Shown: positions 28,820 to 37,777, counted from the first letter of the stretch. The stretch is DNA of 48,600 nt from Thiobacillus sp. (GCA_030680405.1 JAUXVT010000039.1:1-48600), one strand, 5' to 3'. Notes: generated by a model not told the origin, from the sequence alone. Numbers and translations are program-made.

Positions 28820-29923
28820 CTACAGCGCTTGGGTCCACCTGCGCCCGAGCGCGGCCTGCCAGCGATACGGCGTGGCGTCCAGCGCCGGTGCCTTGCCTTC
28901 CATCACGTCGACCAGCAGTTCCGCCGAGGCGGGCGCCAGCGTGACCCCGTAGCGGTAATGCCCCGTGTTGACGAACACGTTGTCGAAATCAGGATGCCGG
29001 TCGATGATCGGGATATTGTCGGGTGAGCCGGGGCGCAGCCCGGCCCAGTGCTGTACCGGTTGAACTGCAGCGAGTGCAGGCAGCAATTCAGCGGCGTCGC
29101 TGTGCAGTCGCTGGCGCGTGGCAGCGTCGGTCGATTTGTCGAAGCCGACGTCCTCCAGCGTACTGCCCACCAGCACATGGCCGTCGCGGCGCGGAATCAG
29201 ATACAGCCCGTTGCGATACAGAATCGTATCCAGCACGTCCGGCTCCAGCTTGAACAGCAGCATCTGGCCGCGAATCGGGCGGATTTGCGGCGTGGCCGCC
29301 AGTCCGGCCAGCCCCAGCCCGGACCACGCCCCGGTCGCCAGTACCACGCTGTCCGCCGGAAAAGTGTCCGCTGACGTCTGCACCGCCGTCACCCGTCCGC
29401 CCTGCGTCAGCACCCCGGCGGCCGGGCAATGCTCATGTATCAGTCCGCCCAGCTGTACCACCGCCGCGCGCAATGCTGCCACCAAGCACGGGTTGCGCAC
29501 CTGCGCGATATCCGGCAGCCAGAGGCTGTCGCCGGTATTCGTGTGCATGAGTTGTGCCGTCAGGCCGTGTGCCTTGCACCAGGCAAGTGACGTATCGGGC
29601 TGGGTTGCTCCCAGTACGCGCATCCCGCACTGCCAGTATTCAGCAATGCGTCCAGACCGCACTTCGATATCCGCAACCCAGTTTGCATACGCCGCCATCG
29701 AATGCAGCGCCAGTCTGGACAGCGGCTCCGGGTAATCCCACGGCAGCAGCGGCGACAAAATGCCGCCCCCCGCCCACGAGGATTCGCCACCCACCGCGCC
29801 ACGATCCAGAAGCGTGACGTAATAGCCATGCTTGAGCAACGCCAGCGCCGTGCTCAGGCCAGAAACCCCGGCGCCCAGGATGAGGGTGGACGCCTTCAGC
29901 CCCGGTGTGCCCCGCTCACGCAT
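28820..29923 (-). CDS. thiO: Glycine oxidase / FAD-dependent amine oxidoreductase
   Basis: A 367-residue DAO-family flavoprotein. The FAD-binding dinucleotide motif LILGAGVSGLSTALALLKHG is at about residues 14-33, then GGESSWAGGGILSPLLPW, the FAD-site VVLATGAWSGLGL and the C-terminal GHYRYGVTLAPASAEL. ThiO oxidises glycine to the imine used in thiazole synthesis for thiamine. No other thi gene is nearby, so a related D-amino acid oxidase cannot be excluded. ATG 29923 is chosen; a GTG at 29932 would add three residues. A promoter and a palindrome lie just upstream. Confidence 0.87.
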   Translation of the reverse strand: MRERGTPGLKASTLILGAGVSGLSTALALLKHGYYVTLLDRGAVGGESSWAGGGILSPLLPWDYPEPLSRLALHSMAAYANWVADIEVRSGRIAEYWQCGMRVLGATQPDTSLAWCKAHGLTAQLMHTNTGDSLWLPDIAQVRNPCLVAALRAAVVQLGGLIHEHCPAAGVLTQGGRVTAVQTSADTFPADSVVLATGAWSGLGLAGLAATPQIRPIRGQMLLFKLEPDVLDTILYRNGLYLIPRRDGHVLVGSTLEDVGFDKSTDAATRQRLHSDAAELLPALAAVQPVQHWAGLRPGSPDNIPIIDRHPDFDNVFVNTGHYRYGVTLAPASAELLVDVMEGKAPALDATPYRWQAALGRRWTQAL

Positions 29924-29933
29924 AGGCTGCACC

Positions 29934-29949
29934 TACAACTAAAGTTGTA
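29934..29949. promoter_or_regulatory. Palindromic operator candidate at the thiO promoter
   Basis: TACAACT-AA-AGTTGTA is a perfect 7-base inverted repeat with a 2-base centre. It overlaps the -10 box and the expected transcription start of thiO and lies about 64-79 bases before the fimT-like gene on the other strand. Its position suits a repressor of thiO. The protein that would bind is not known. Confidence 0.45.
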
Positions 29950-29975
29950 TAGATACGCCTCCAACAGAGTGGCAA
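29946..29975 (-). promoter_or_regulatory. thiO: Probable sigma-70 promoter of thiO
   Basis: On the minus strand TTGCCA (29975-29970) and TATACA (29951-29946) are separated by 18 bases, 23 bases before the thiO ATG at 29923. The -10 box runs into the palindrome at 29934-29949. Confidence 0.5.
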
Positions 29976-30012
29976 GCTGACAGCCCTGAATAAAAAGACG
30001 AAGGGGGAGGAA

Positions 30013-30534
30013 ATGAATGGGCGTGGATTCACACTGGTGGAGTTATTGGTTGTGCTTGCGGTGGGGGCAATTTTATTGACGATTGCTATTCCCGGCTATG
30101 CCTTTTTCATGAACGCCAGCAGGCTGACAGCCTTGACCAATGATCTGGTTACCGTTCTGCACCTGGCACGATCCGAAGCGGTCAAGCGGGGCACGCGCGT
30201 CACGGTATGCAAAACCAGCAATGCCATGGCGGTGACGCCGGCCTGCGACACCACAGCCAGTTGGCAACAAGGCTGGCTGGTATTTGTCGATGGCGGAACA
30301 CGAGGGGGGATTGATTCAGGCGACACCCTGTTGCGGGTGCAAGACCGTGTTTCTGCCGAGGCAACCATCACGACCAGCAATTACAGCAGCTTTGTCAGCT
30401 ACCTGCCCAGTGGCGTCAGCCAGGGGCCAAATGGGCTGGCCAATGGTGCCCTGCACGTTTGCGTGGCAGGCAATCGACGCGACATCATCATCAACTCCAC
30501 CGGCCGCCCACGGCTCAGCGCCAGCACCTGTTGA
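30013..30534 (+). CDS. GspH/FimT-family pseudopilin
   Basis: A 173-residue minor type IV pilin. The short leader MNGRG is cut before FTLVELLVVLAVGAILLTIA, with the conserved Glu at mature position 5 and a hydrophobic helix. The body carries ARSEAVKRGTRVTVCKTSN, the GspH/FimT signature, and two pairs of cysteines near the middle and end. It would enter the pilus priming complex with PilV, PilW, PilX and PilY1. A strong GGGGGAGG ribosome site precedes the ATG. It is the first of two FimT-like genes here. Confidence 0.88.
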   Translation: MNGRGFTLVELLVVLAVGAILLTIAIPGYAFFMNASRLTALTNDLVTVLHLARSEAVKRGTRVTVCKTSNAMAVTPACDTTASWQQGWLVFVDGGTRGGIDSGDTLLRVQDRVSAEATITTSNYSSFVSYLPSGVSQGPNGLANGALHVCVAGNRRDIIINSTGRPRLSASTC

Positions 30535-30712
30535 TCGTCGATGCAGGCTCAAGTTGGCCTCATTCATGACGTTAAACAGGGTGCATTTTTGAAACGCAAT
30601 CGGGTGGGGCTTGGCCGTTCATAAACCCAATTCCGCCATTCGTCCAGTAACGCTGGACATCACTCGTCCCCTTTTTTAATGTGGCAGTGTGAAATGCGAG
30701 AACTTGAATACC

Positions 30713-31225
30713 ATGGATGACGTCCCGGCCTCAAAGCGCGGTTTTACTCTGATCGAATTGCTGATCACGCTGGCTGTGGCGGCGATTCTGGTCACCATTG
30801 CCGTTCCGAGCTTTCAGACGTTTGTGCTGAACAACCGTATGGCATCGCAGGCGAATGATCTGATCACCGCGATCACTTTGGCTCGCAGCGAGGCCGTCAA
30901 ACGCGCGGCCAATGTGACCGTGTGTGCCAGCAGCAATGGCACAAGCTGCACGGGTGGCTGGGCGCAGGGTTGGATCGTGCGGGATGCAGCAGGCACGCCC
31001 ATCCGGGTGCAACAGGCTTTGGTGGGGGCCAGCACTTTGACTGGCGGAACGAATGTGGCCAGCTCGATTACCTTCACCTCAAGTGGTCGCACGACCATTC
31101 CGACTGCAGCCACCGTTGCGAGCACCACCCTCAAGCTCTGTCCCAGCCCCGCTAGCGTCCAGGGGCGTGCCATTCAAATCGAACGAACCGGGCGACCTAG
31201 TGTTGCCGGTGTCGCATGCCCATGA
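30713..31225 (+). CDS. GspH/FimT-family pseudopilin (FimU-like)
   Basis: A 170-residue minor pilin with leader MDDVPASKRG cut before FTLIELLITLAVAAILVTIA. The body shows LITAITLARSEAVKRAANVTVC, the FimT/GspH signature, like the preceding gene, with which it is clearly paralogous. As it directly precedes pilV it is the likely FimU equivalent. The ATG at 30713 is preferred; a GTG 24 bases earlier would lengthen the leader. Its stop overlaps the pilV ATG as ATGA. A 178-base gap separates it from the first FimT-like gene, so it may have its own promoter. Confidence 0.88.
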   Translation: MDDVPASKRGFTLIELLITLAVAAILVTIAVPSFQTFVLNNRMASQANDLITAITLARSEAVKRAANVTVCASSNGTSCTGGWAQGWIVRDAAGTPIRVQQALVGASTLTGGTNVASSITFTSSGRTTIPTAATVASTTLKLCPSPASVQGRAIQIERTGRPSVAGVACP

Positions 31226-31671
31226 GAACACCCATGAAACAGTCAGGATTTACCCTTCTCGAAGTGTTGGTCGCCATGTTGGTGCTGTCGATCGGCCTGC
31301 TAGGCCTGGCGGGATTGATGGCATCCAGCATGCGCAACAACCTCAGTGCCAGCCACCGCACCCAGGCCACCTGGATGGCCTACGACGTCATCGACCGCAT
31401 GCGCGCCAACCGCGCAGGCGCGATTGACGGAAATTATGCCACCGCGATGGGCGCTGCCGCCGCCTGCACAACGGCCGTACCCACCGGGACGGTCCCGGCG
31501 CAGGACATCACAGCGTGGAAAAACCAGCTTGCCTGCGCGCTTCCCGCTGGCAACGGTTCGATAGCGGTTAATGCGGGTACGCGGGCAGCAACTATCGTGA
31601 TTCAGTGGAATGACAGCCGGGGCAGCCAGGGTCTCGCAAACCAGACCTTCACCGTGGAAACGCAATTATGA
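31222..31671 (+). CDS. pilV: Type IV pilus minor pilin PilV
   Basis: A 149-residue minor pilin with cleavage site KQSG-FTLLEVLVAMLVLSIGLLGLAGLMAS, the PilV pattern in which the helix ends in GLLGLAGLxxxSxRNN. SASHRTQATWMAYDVIDRMRANR follows, which is diagnostic for PilV. It links FimU and PilW/PilX in the priming complex. ATG 31222 overlaps the previous stop (ATGA); an ATG at 31234 would leave a shorter, also acceptable, leader. Confidence 0.92.
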   Translation: MRTPMKQSGFTLLEVLVAMLVLSIGLLGLAGLMASSMRNNLSASHRTQATWMAYDVIDRMRANRAGAIDGNYATAMGAAAACTTAVPTGTVPAQDITAWKNQLACALPAGNGSIAVNAGTRAATIVIQWNDSRGSQGLANQTFTVETQL

Positions 31672-32654
31672 AACCGATGTTTATGCCTCCTCGTGCGCAG
31701 ACGGGTTTCGGTCTGATCGAACTCATGATCGCCATGACGCTGGGCCTGGTGCTGCTGGGGGGTATTGGCTACGTGTATATCGGAAGCCGCAGCGCATTTC
31801 GCACCACCGACAACCTTTCGCGTATTCAGGAAAACGCGCGTTACGCCCTGGATCTGATGAGCCGCGACATCCGCATGGCAGGTTATGTCGGCTGCGGAAA
31901 CCTCGCCTCCATGTCCGTTAAAACCATCGCCAAACCGCCCGTTCCGCCTATGACGGCTGGCAACGCATTGATTGGCTACGACAATGGCACGGGCTGGACC
32001 AACCCAACCAGCATCGTGCGGCCGGCCGGCGATGTGTTGTCGGTCATGGGCGCATTTGGTAATGGCGTCAACTTGACCGGCAACCTGATTCCCTCAAATG
32101 CCAACGTGCAGGTCAATGGCAATCCGGATGGTTTCAAGCAGGACGACGTGCTTATAGTCACCAATTGCGCCGAAGCAGATGTGTTCAAGGCAACCACAGT
32201 CTCGAATGCTTCAGGCACGACGACGCTCTCCCACGCCAATAGCGGCAACACGGGCAACCGCGTGGGCACCTATGGCAAGGATGCCTTTGTCATGCGCATG
32301 GATCAGTACACGTATTTCATCGGGACTAACACCGCAGGTAATCGAGCCCTATACCGTGTAGGGTTGGACGCCCAGGCCGAAGAGCTGGTCGAGCATGTGC
32401 ATGACATGCAAATGCGCTATGGCCTCGATACCAATGCCGATGGCAGGGTGGATAGCTATAGCAACACACCGGGAAACTGGACACAAGTTGCGAGCGTCAC
32501 GCTGAACCTGCTGATGCGCAGCCCCGATAACAATATTTCAACGGCAACACAGTCCGTCACCTTCAACAACGGCACCTTTGCCGCGCCCGACCGCAGGCTT
32601 TATCAGGTGTTTTCGGCAACCGTGGGCGTGCGCAACCGTCTGCCGGCAATGTGA
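31668..32654 (+). CDS. pilW: Type IV pilus minor pilin PilW
   Basis: A 328-residue minor pilin. The leader ends in RAQTG, cut before FGLIELMIAMTLGLVLLGGIGYVYIGSR, and the next block, FRTTDNLSRIQENARYALDLMSRDIRMAGYVGC, is the PilW signature. The C-terminal part is a large variable globular domain. It starts with ATG overlapping the pilV stop (ATGA). PilW with PilX recruits PilY1 to the tip complex. Confidence 0.93.
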   Translation: MKPMFMPPRAQTGFGLIELMIAMTLGLVLLGGIGYVYIGSRSAFRTTDNLSRIQENARYALDLMSRDIRMAGYVGCGNLASMSVKTIAKPPVPPMTAGNALIGYDNGTGWTNPTSIVRPAGDVLSVMGAFGNGVNLTGNLIPSNANVQVNGNPDGFKQDDVLIVTNCAEADVFKATTVSNASGTTTLSHANSGNTGNRVGTYGKDAFVMRMDQYTYFIGTNTAGNRALYRVGLDAQAEELVEHVHDMQMRYGLDTNADGRVDSYSNTPGNWTQVASVTLNLLMRSPDNNISTATQSVTFNNGTFAAPDRRLYQVFSATVGVRNRLPAM

Positions 32655-32684
32655 GCGATGGATACCCTGAAGGGCATAAATACC

Positions 32685-33227
32685 ATGCATACCCCTAATC
32701 CCACTTCCCAGAACGGCGCGGCGCTCATTACCGGGCTGATTTTTCTTGTCGTGCTGACCCTGATTTCCCTGTCCGCAATCAAGTCCACCTCGCTCGAAGA
32801 ACGCATGGCCGGTAATGCGCGTGATCAGGATGTCGCATTCCAGGCAGCGGAGGCCGGCATCCGCGATGCCATGCAATACGTCGCTATCTCTAACTTTCAA
32901 GGTACGGCATTTTCGGGTTTTACGGCTGGGTGCACGGCAGGGCTGTGCTTGAACAACGCCACCACACCGGTCTGGACCACGATTACCACCAACAATGATT
33001 GGGAAACGACCAAAACGAAAGCTTACTCAGGACTCACGCAGGTGTCTGCACAGCCACGTTACATCATCGAATTGATTCCTTCGGGTCTACCGCCTCCCGG
33101 GTTCGGCATGTCCACCGGCAAGGGCGTCAACTCGGGTGGGCAGGTGATCCCATTCCGCATTACCGCACGTGGCTGGGGGGTGACTAAACAAGCCCAGGCA
33201 ACCGTGCAAGCCGCTATTAATTATTGA
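32685..33227 (+). CDS. pilX: Type IV pilus minor pilin PilX
   Basis: A 180-residue protein. The N-terminus NGAALITGLIFLVVLTLISLSAIKSTSLEERMAGNARD is the PilX form, which has AALI/GxAL in place of the usual FTLxE; the hydrophobic helix and the following AFQAAEAGIRDAMQ are typical. The start is either ATG 32685, with AAGGG ahead, or ATG 32658; the former gives a leader of normal length. Its stop lies 17 bases before pilY1. Confidence 0.87.
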   Translation: MHTPNPTSQNGAALITGLIFLVVLTLISLSAIKSTSLEERMAGNARDQDVAFQAAEAGIRDAMQYVAISNFQGTAFSGFTAGCTAGLCLNNATTPVWTTITTNNDWETTKTKAYSGLTQVSAQPRYIIELIPSGLPPPGFGMSTGKGVNSGGQVIPFRITARGWGVTKQAQATVQAAINY

Positions 33228-33244
33228 CGCGCAGGGAGCATTTA

Positions 33245-36200
33245 ATGACTACCTTCAACCGCAAACCCTTGTCACTGGCGCTATTGGCCGCTTTTTCCGT
33301 GGGCTACTACGGAATGGCTAGCGGTGCATTGCTCAGCCTGAGCCAGATTCCCTTGTTCGTCACCACAGCACAAAAAGCCAACGTGCTGTTGATTCTCGAC
33401 AACTCGAACAGCATGGATGAAGATGCCTCTGGGGCGGCGGCGCCCTGCGTCAGCACGCTGTGCGGCAGCGCCAGCCCGCTCAGCAAATCTGAAATCGCCC
33501 GGAACGCCGCCAAATCGATCGTCACCGATTACACCGGCAAGATCAACCTGGGGCTGATGGCCTATCAGCAATACACTTCGGGCGGTAACGCGGTCAGCCT
33601 CAAGCAGTTGCATAATTCGCCTTATGACGTGAGTTACGATCCTGCCAACTGGAACGAGGATTACACAGGATCGCGCGATAGCCTGACCAAGCGTTATCGT
33701 ATTCCCAACCCCACCAGTGCAGGGAATTACATCCATTACAACGTGGCGCTGCCGTTTTACGCAGGATCTAATCAGGGCAATGGTTTTTGCTACACCCAAA
33801 CGGCCAATTTCGATAATGGCAGCGAGACTTACCCCGGTGGCCCTTGGGATAGCTACAGGTGCTACAACACGAAGACGGGGACTTCCGATACTTTACCGGC
33901 GGCAAACGACACAGCAGCGGCAGCGCAGGGTTATACCGGCAACTTTTATAATGGCCAACTCTCGCCAACAGACAGTGATCTCGCACAGGGGATACTCGAT
34001 TTCGGACGTTTTCTCACATGGAGTCATATAGGGCCAACCTGGTTCTCGAACAGCAACCCCGGGCGCGGCTATCTGCATGTTCCGGTCGGCAACCTGGATG
34101 CTGCCAAGGCAACGGCCATCAACACCAAGCTGGGCACCAGCCAGTTTGTGACCAATGGCCCAATCAATGCGACCTTGCCTTTGCAAAATGCTGGTCTGAC
34201 GCCCATTGAAGGTACTTTTCTTACAGCCAAGGATTATTTTGCTGGCAACCTGACTGCCACGGCACAAGGTGGTTCGCAACCCGCTCCGCCCAATGGCTGC
34301 GGAAAGGACTTCGTCGTGTTCATGACTGACGGCCTGCCTTCGATTAGCGCAACGGGCACTGCATTGACGAATCCGACAACAGCCGTTGCTGCCGCAGCCG
34401 CGGAGGCGGGTAATTTGTATACGGCAACTCGACCTGTGAAAAGCTACATCGTAGGGTTTGCGTTGCCCTATGGCACCACGCCCGGAATCCTCGACACGAT
34501 TGCAACCGCAGGGGGCACGGGAACAGCAATTGAAGCAAGCGATACCACCACACTTAACAGCGCATTCGATACGATCTTCAGTGACATTCTTGCGCAGTCT
34601 GGATCTGCAGCTGCGGTTGCCTTGACATCCGGCTCGGTCGTTGCGGGCGGAAAAATCTACCAGGGACAATTCAACTCATCCGATTGGTCGGGTGATCTGG
34701 TTGCCTACAATACCAACCCGACAACGGGCGCAATCACCGGCGTTGCATGGAATGCGGGGACGGAGCTGAATACCCAGAACTACGACACCGGGCGGAAGAT
34801 TCTCACCTATAAATCTAGTACCGCTGCCGGCATTCCATTCCGGTGGCCAGCAGACCCAGCGGATCCAGCCGCAACCGAGCTGGACGCCAGCCAGGTGACT
34901 GCGCTGACTACCAACCCCAATCTCGATCTCACCAATGTGAATGATACCGGGGCGAACCGGTTGAATTTCCTGCGAGGGCAAACCGGCATTGCCGGCTTTC
35001 GTGCGCGCCTCATCAGTGTGCTGGGTGACCTGGTGAACTCGGCGCCGGCCTATGTGGGCGCACCGGCTTTCAACTATCCGGATGATCTGGAGGCGGCGAG
35101 CTACAACTCGTTCCGATCCACCCAGTCAAGCCGCACGCCCATGCTTTATGTGGGCGCCAACGACGGCATGCTGCATGGGTTTGATGCGGCAACGGGTCTG
35201 GAAAAACTGGCCTATGTGCCCAGCAAGGTTTACCCGAATCTGTCCCAGCTGACATCGCCGTCCTATGCCCATCGTTACTATGTCGATGGCTCCCCGACGG
35301 TTGTCGATGCTTTTTACTCGGGGGCCTGGCACACCATGCTGGTTGCCAGCCTGGGCGCTGGCGGTCAAGGGTTGTTTGCACTGGATGTGACCAATCCGGG
35401 TACATTCAGCGAAGCCAATGCGAGTTCGATTGTGAAATGGGAATACAGCGATGCGGACCTGGGTTATGTGAATGGCCAACCCAGCATTGTGAAGCTCAAC
35501 ACCGGTGCGTGGGCCGCAGTATTCAGCAATGGCTACAACAATAGCGAGGCGGATGGAAGCCCCAGCGAAACGGGTTACGCCTATCTTTACATTGTGGATA
35601 TCGCAACGGGGGCGCTCATCAAGAAAATTTCGACAAATATTGGATCGGACGCTACGCCCAACGCACTGGCTACGCCCACTCTGATCGACATTGATGGCGA
35701 TGGCGATGTGGATTACGCCTACGCGGGTGATTTGCAGGGGAATGTCTGGAAATTTGACTTGTGTAATGCTGGCGGCAGCGGCTGCGCATCAACGGCGACA
35801 GGCTGGAACGTGGCATTTAGTGGAACACCGCTGTTTGTCGCCAGAGATTCGAGCAACAACCCTCAGCCAATCACCAGTGCGATCGAGGTTACCCGGCATT
35901 TCAGTGGGGATGGCTACCAACTGTATTTTGGAACGGGGAAATATCTCGAAAGTACGGATATCGCCGCAACCGGGCAACAAACTTTTTATTCGCTGTGGGA
36001 CAAGGCCCTGTCGCCGTCTGAAATCTCCGGGCGTAGTGATTTGCAGGAGCAGACGATTACCACGACCACCACCGTGTCCGGCAAGGAATATCGTAGGACG
36101 AGCAGCAACGCTGTAGCCTGGGATGGTCTGACAGCAGGGGATAAGCGCGGCTGGTTTATGGATTTGCCCACAGTAGGCGAGCGTGTGGTGAGTGAACCTG

Positions 36201-36589
36201 CATTGTTCGCCAACCGCGTTCTGTTCACCACATTGATTGCGGCTAGCGGGGTGTGCGGTGGCGGAACGGGTTGGTTGATGGAGATGGATGCGGTGGCTGG
36301 TGCAGCTTTAGGCGGACCTACTTTTGATGTGAATGAGGATGGGGAGGTCAATGAATCTGATCATCTCGGCACGGCTGGAGACTATGCTTCCGGCGTCAAG
36401 AAAACCTCCATTCCCAGCGCGGTGCGTTTGCAGAAAAATCCGGGCGGACCAGGTAATGGGACATTGCTCAAGCCAATTAGTTTGAGCAAGAATGACCCAA
36501 CCGCCCCTGTTGCAGCCGCGCTTGACGTTGATTTGAACTCAATGCCGTCCACACAGAACCGTTCGAGCTGGCGGCAGATTTTCCAATAA
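33245..36589 (+). CDS. pilY1: Type IV pilus tip adhesin/biogenesis factor PilY1
   Basis: A 1114-residue secreted protein. After a signal region there is a von Willebrand A-like domain opened by LLILDNSNSMDEDASG (about 47-62), which is the MIDAS DxSxS motif, with the later FMTDGLPSI. The C-terminal half is the PilY1 beta-propeller, with PMLYVGANDGMLHGFDAATG (about 633-652) and the calcium loop DIDGDGDVDYAYAGD (about 815-829). A further EF-hand-like DVNEDGEVNESD is near 1028. PilY1 sits at the pilus tip, primes assembly and mediates attachment. AGGGAG lies 7 bases before the ATG. It is intact and full length. Confidence 0.94.
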   Translation: MTTFNRKPLSLALLAAFSVGYYGMASGALLSLSQIPLFVTTAQKANVLLILDNSNSMDEDASGAAAPCVSTLCGSASPLSKSEIARNAAKSIVTDYTGKINLGLMAYQQYTSGGNAVSLKQLHNSPYDVSYDPANWNEDYTGSRDSLTKRYRIPNPTSAGNYIHYNVALPFYAGSNQGNGFCYTQTANFDNGSETYPGGPWDSYRCYNTKTGTSDTLPAANDTAAAAQGYTGNFYNGQLSPTDSDLAQGILDFGRFLTWSHIGPTWFSNSNPGRGYLHVPVGNLDAAKATAINTKLGTSQFVTNGPINATLPLQNAGLTPIEGTFLTAKDYFAGNLTATAQGGSQPAPPNGCGKDFVVFMTDGLPSISATGTALTNPTTAVAAAAAEAGNLYTATRPVKSYIVGFALPYGTTPGILDTIATAGGTGTAIEASDTTTLNSAFDTIFSDILAQSGSAAAVALTSGSVVAGGKIYQGQFNSSDWSGDLVAYNTNPTTGAITGVAWNAGTELNTQNYDTGRKILTYKSSTAAGIPFRWPADPADPAATELDASQVTALTTNPNLDLTNVNDTGANRLNFLRGQTGIAGFRARLISVLGDLVNSAPAYVGAPAFNYPDDLEAASYNSFRSTQSSRTPMLYVGANDGMLHGFDAATGLEKLAYVPSKVYPNLSQLTSPSYAHRYYVDGSPTVVDAFYSGAWHTMLVASLGAGGQGLFALDVTNPGTFSEANASSIVKWEYSDADLGYVNGQPSIVKLNTGAWAAVFSNGYNNSEADGSPSETGYAYLYIVDIATGALIKKISTNIGSDATPNALATPTLIDIDGDGDVDYAYAGDLQGNVWKFDLCNAGGSGCASTATGWNVAFSGTPLFVARDSSNNPQPITSAIEVTRHFSGDGYQLYFGTGKYLESTDIAATGQQTFYSLWDKALSPSEISGRSDLQEQTITTTTTVSGKEYRRTSSNAVAWDGLTAGDKRGWFMDLPTVGERVVSEPALFANRVLFTTLIAASGVCGGGTGWLMEMDAVAGAALGGPTFDVNEDGEVNESDHLGTAGDYASGVKKTSIPSAVRLQKNPGGPGNGTLLKPISLSKNDPTAPVAAALDVDLNSMPSTQNRSSWRQIFQ

Positions 36590-36598
36590 GGAGTGATG

Positions 36599-36940
36599 AT
36601 GAAACTGTTTTCTACGATATTTTTGACGGCCATTTTCTCCTGTAGTCAGGCGTATGCAATGACTACGGTTGAAAAATCCAACGCTGGAAGCGGCGCTGCG
36701 ACAACGACCACGAGTCAAGTTCAGCAAAGCGGCAAGGTCGATGCCATTCATGCAGGCGCCAGCAAAATTGTGATTGGCGGCGTGACCTACGCGTATAACC
36801 CTTTGAGTACAGCAGTCACAGTGAATGGAAAGCGTGCCACGATCAGTGATGTGCGCAGGGGTGAAGTCGTTCAGTTTCAGGCTGCACCACAAGGCGCGAA
36901 CAAGGCGGCATTGTTGACGACGATTCACGTGCAGAGATGA
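36599..36940 (+). CDS. Small secreted protein between pilY1 and pilE
   Basis: A 113-residue protein with signal peptide ([22 protein letters not shown]). The mature part has a Ser/Thr/Ala linker and then a compact beta pattern, [21 protein letters not shown] and [21 protein letters not shown], which resembles DUF5666-like beta-barrel repeats (GxVxAVDxxxxxIxIxGxxY). AAGGAG lies 5 bases before the ATG at 36599. Its place inside a pilus operon suggests a periplasmic helper for pilus assembly, but no function is known to me. Confidence 0.7.
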   Translation: MKLFSTIFLTAIFSCSQAYAMTTVEKSNAGSGAATTTTSQVQQSGKVDAIHAGASKIVIGGVTYAYNPLSTAVTVNGKRATISDVRRGEVVQFQAAPQGANKAALLTTIHVQR

Positions 36941-36957
36941 TGGCTCAGGAGATAGTC

Positions 36958-37380
36958 ATGATGAACCCGAAGCATGATCTCAAATCCCATTTGGGTTTCA
37001 CCCTGATCGAGTTGATGATCACCGTGGCCATCATCGGCATCCTCGCGGCCATTGCGTATCCGAGCTACACACAATATGTGTTGCGAGCGAATCGCTCGGA
37101 GGCGAAGGCTATTTTGACGGAAACGGCGCAGTTCATGGAGCGCCATTTCACCACCAACGGCACCTATGTTGGTGGGGCAGTATCGTCCGTTTCGGCGGTT
37201 TCACCCAAGGGGGCGACCGGGAGCGCGATCAAATACAACATCAGTTTTTCCGTGGCGCCAACGCTGACAGCCTTTACCTTGCAGGCTGTGCCTGCAGGGG
37301 GGCAGGCCAGCGACAGCTGCGGAACCTTGACCCTGTCGAATACCGGGGCGCAAACGCCGACTACAGCCGGGTGCTGGTGA
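36958..37380 (+). CDS. pilE: Type IV pilin, PilE-like
   Basis: A 140-residue pilin with leader ending in KSHLG, cut before [28 protein letters not shown], with Glu at mature position 5. The next block, [28 protein letters not shown], is the PilE minor/major pilin signature, and two cysteines at the C-terminal end (SCG...GCW) form the D-region loop. As the last gene of the minor pilin operon it is more likely the minor PilE than the main pilin. AGGAG stands before ATG 36958. Confidence 0.9.
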   Translation: MMNPKHDLKSHLGFTLIELMITVAIIGILAAIAYPSYTQYVLRANRSEAKAILTETAQFMERHFTTNGTYVGGAVSSVSAVSPKGATGSAIKYNISFSVAPTLTAFTLQAVPAGGQASDSCGTLTLSNTGAQTPTTAGCW

Positions 37381-37420
37381 TTCCAGAATGATTCGGTTGC
37401 GCGGTGAAGCTAGCTCAAAG

Positions 37421-37635
37421 TCACCCCAGTCCTGTGGGCAGTGCAAACCAGGCTTTCTTCTGCACCCCATCTAAATCGGCCACCGAGCCGATACCCGTCT
37501 GATTCGGTCGGTCAATTACTGCGTGTGCCAGAATTTCCATCGCTGACGCGCCTGCGGTCACGCCGATCCGTTTCTCATCACTTAGCTATTGGATTGATTT
37601 CGCTGGCGTTGTCTGTCATATAAGCAAGCATCGAG
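37421..37635 (-). pseudogene. Relic of a second ispH (C-terminal end only)
   Basis: Read on the minus strand, this stretch gives YMTDNASEINPIAK, then a frameshift, then VTAGASAMEILAHAVIDR, NQTGIGSVADLDGVQKKAWF and ALPTGLG, followed by a TGA at 37423-37421. The intact ispH nearby has [54 protein letters not shown] and ALPKGLA then stop. By eye, 30 of 46 residues after the frameshift agree. Only about the last 70 codons remain and nothing upstream can be aligned. The divergence is too high for a recent copy. Confidence 0.85.
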
Positions 37636-37733
37636 CACATCCCTGCACCACTATGTGGAGCGTTGAGCGCTAGTCAGACAGGAGCAAGAATCGAATCGGG
37701 AACAGGTCGTTTAGGGATTACTCGCGAAACTAA

Positions 37734-37757
37734 ACTGGCTCCGTATCCGGAGCCAGT
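37734..37757 (-). terminator. Hairpin terminator after the PEP-CTERM gene
   Basis: ACTGGCTCCG-TATC-CGGAGCCAGT is a perfect 10-base stem with a 4-base loop, 21 bases past the stop of the small minus-strand gene. On that strand it is followed by TTAGTTT, a modest T-run. Confidence 0.65.
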
Positions 37758-37777
37758 AATGCCTGAGAGAAGTTAAC

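Noticed and set aside
30660-30712. Sigma-54 promoter before the second FimT-like gene (TGGCAGTGTGAAATGCG)
   Set aside because: GG and GC are 11 bases apart instead of 10, so the element would not be functional as read.
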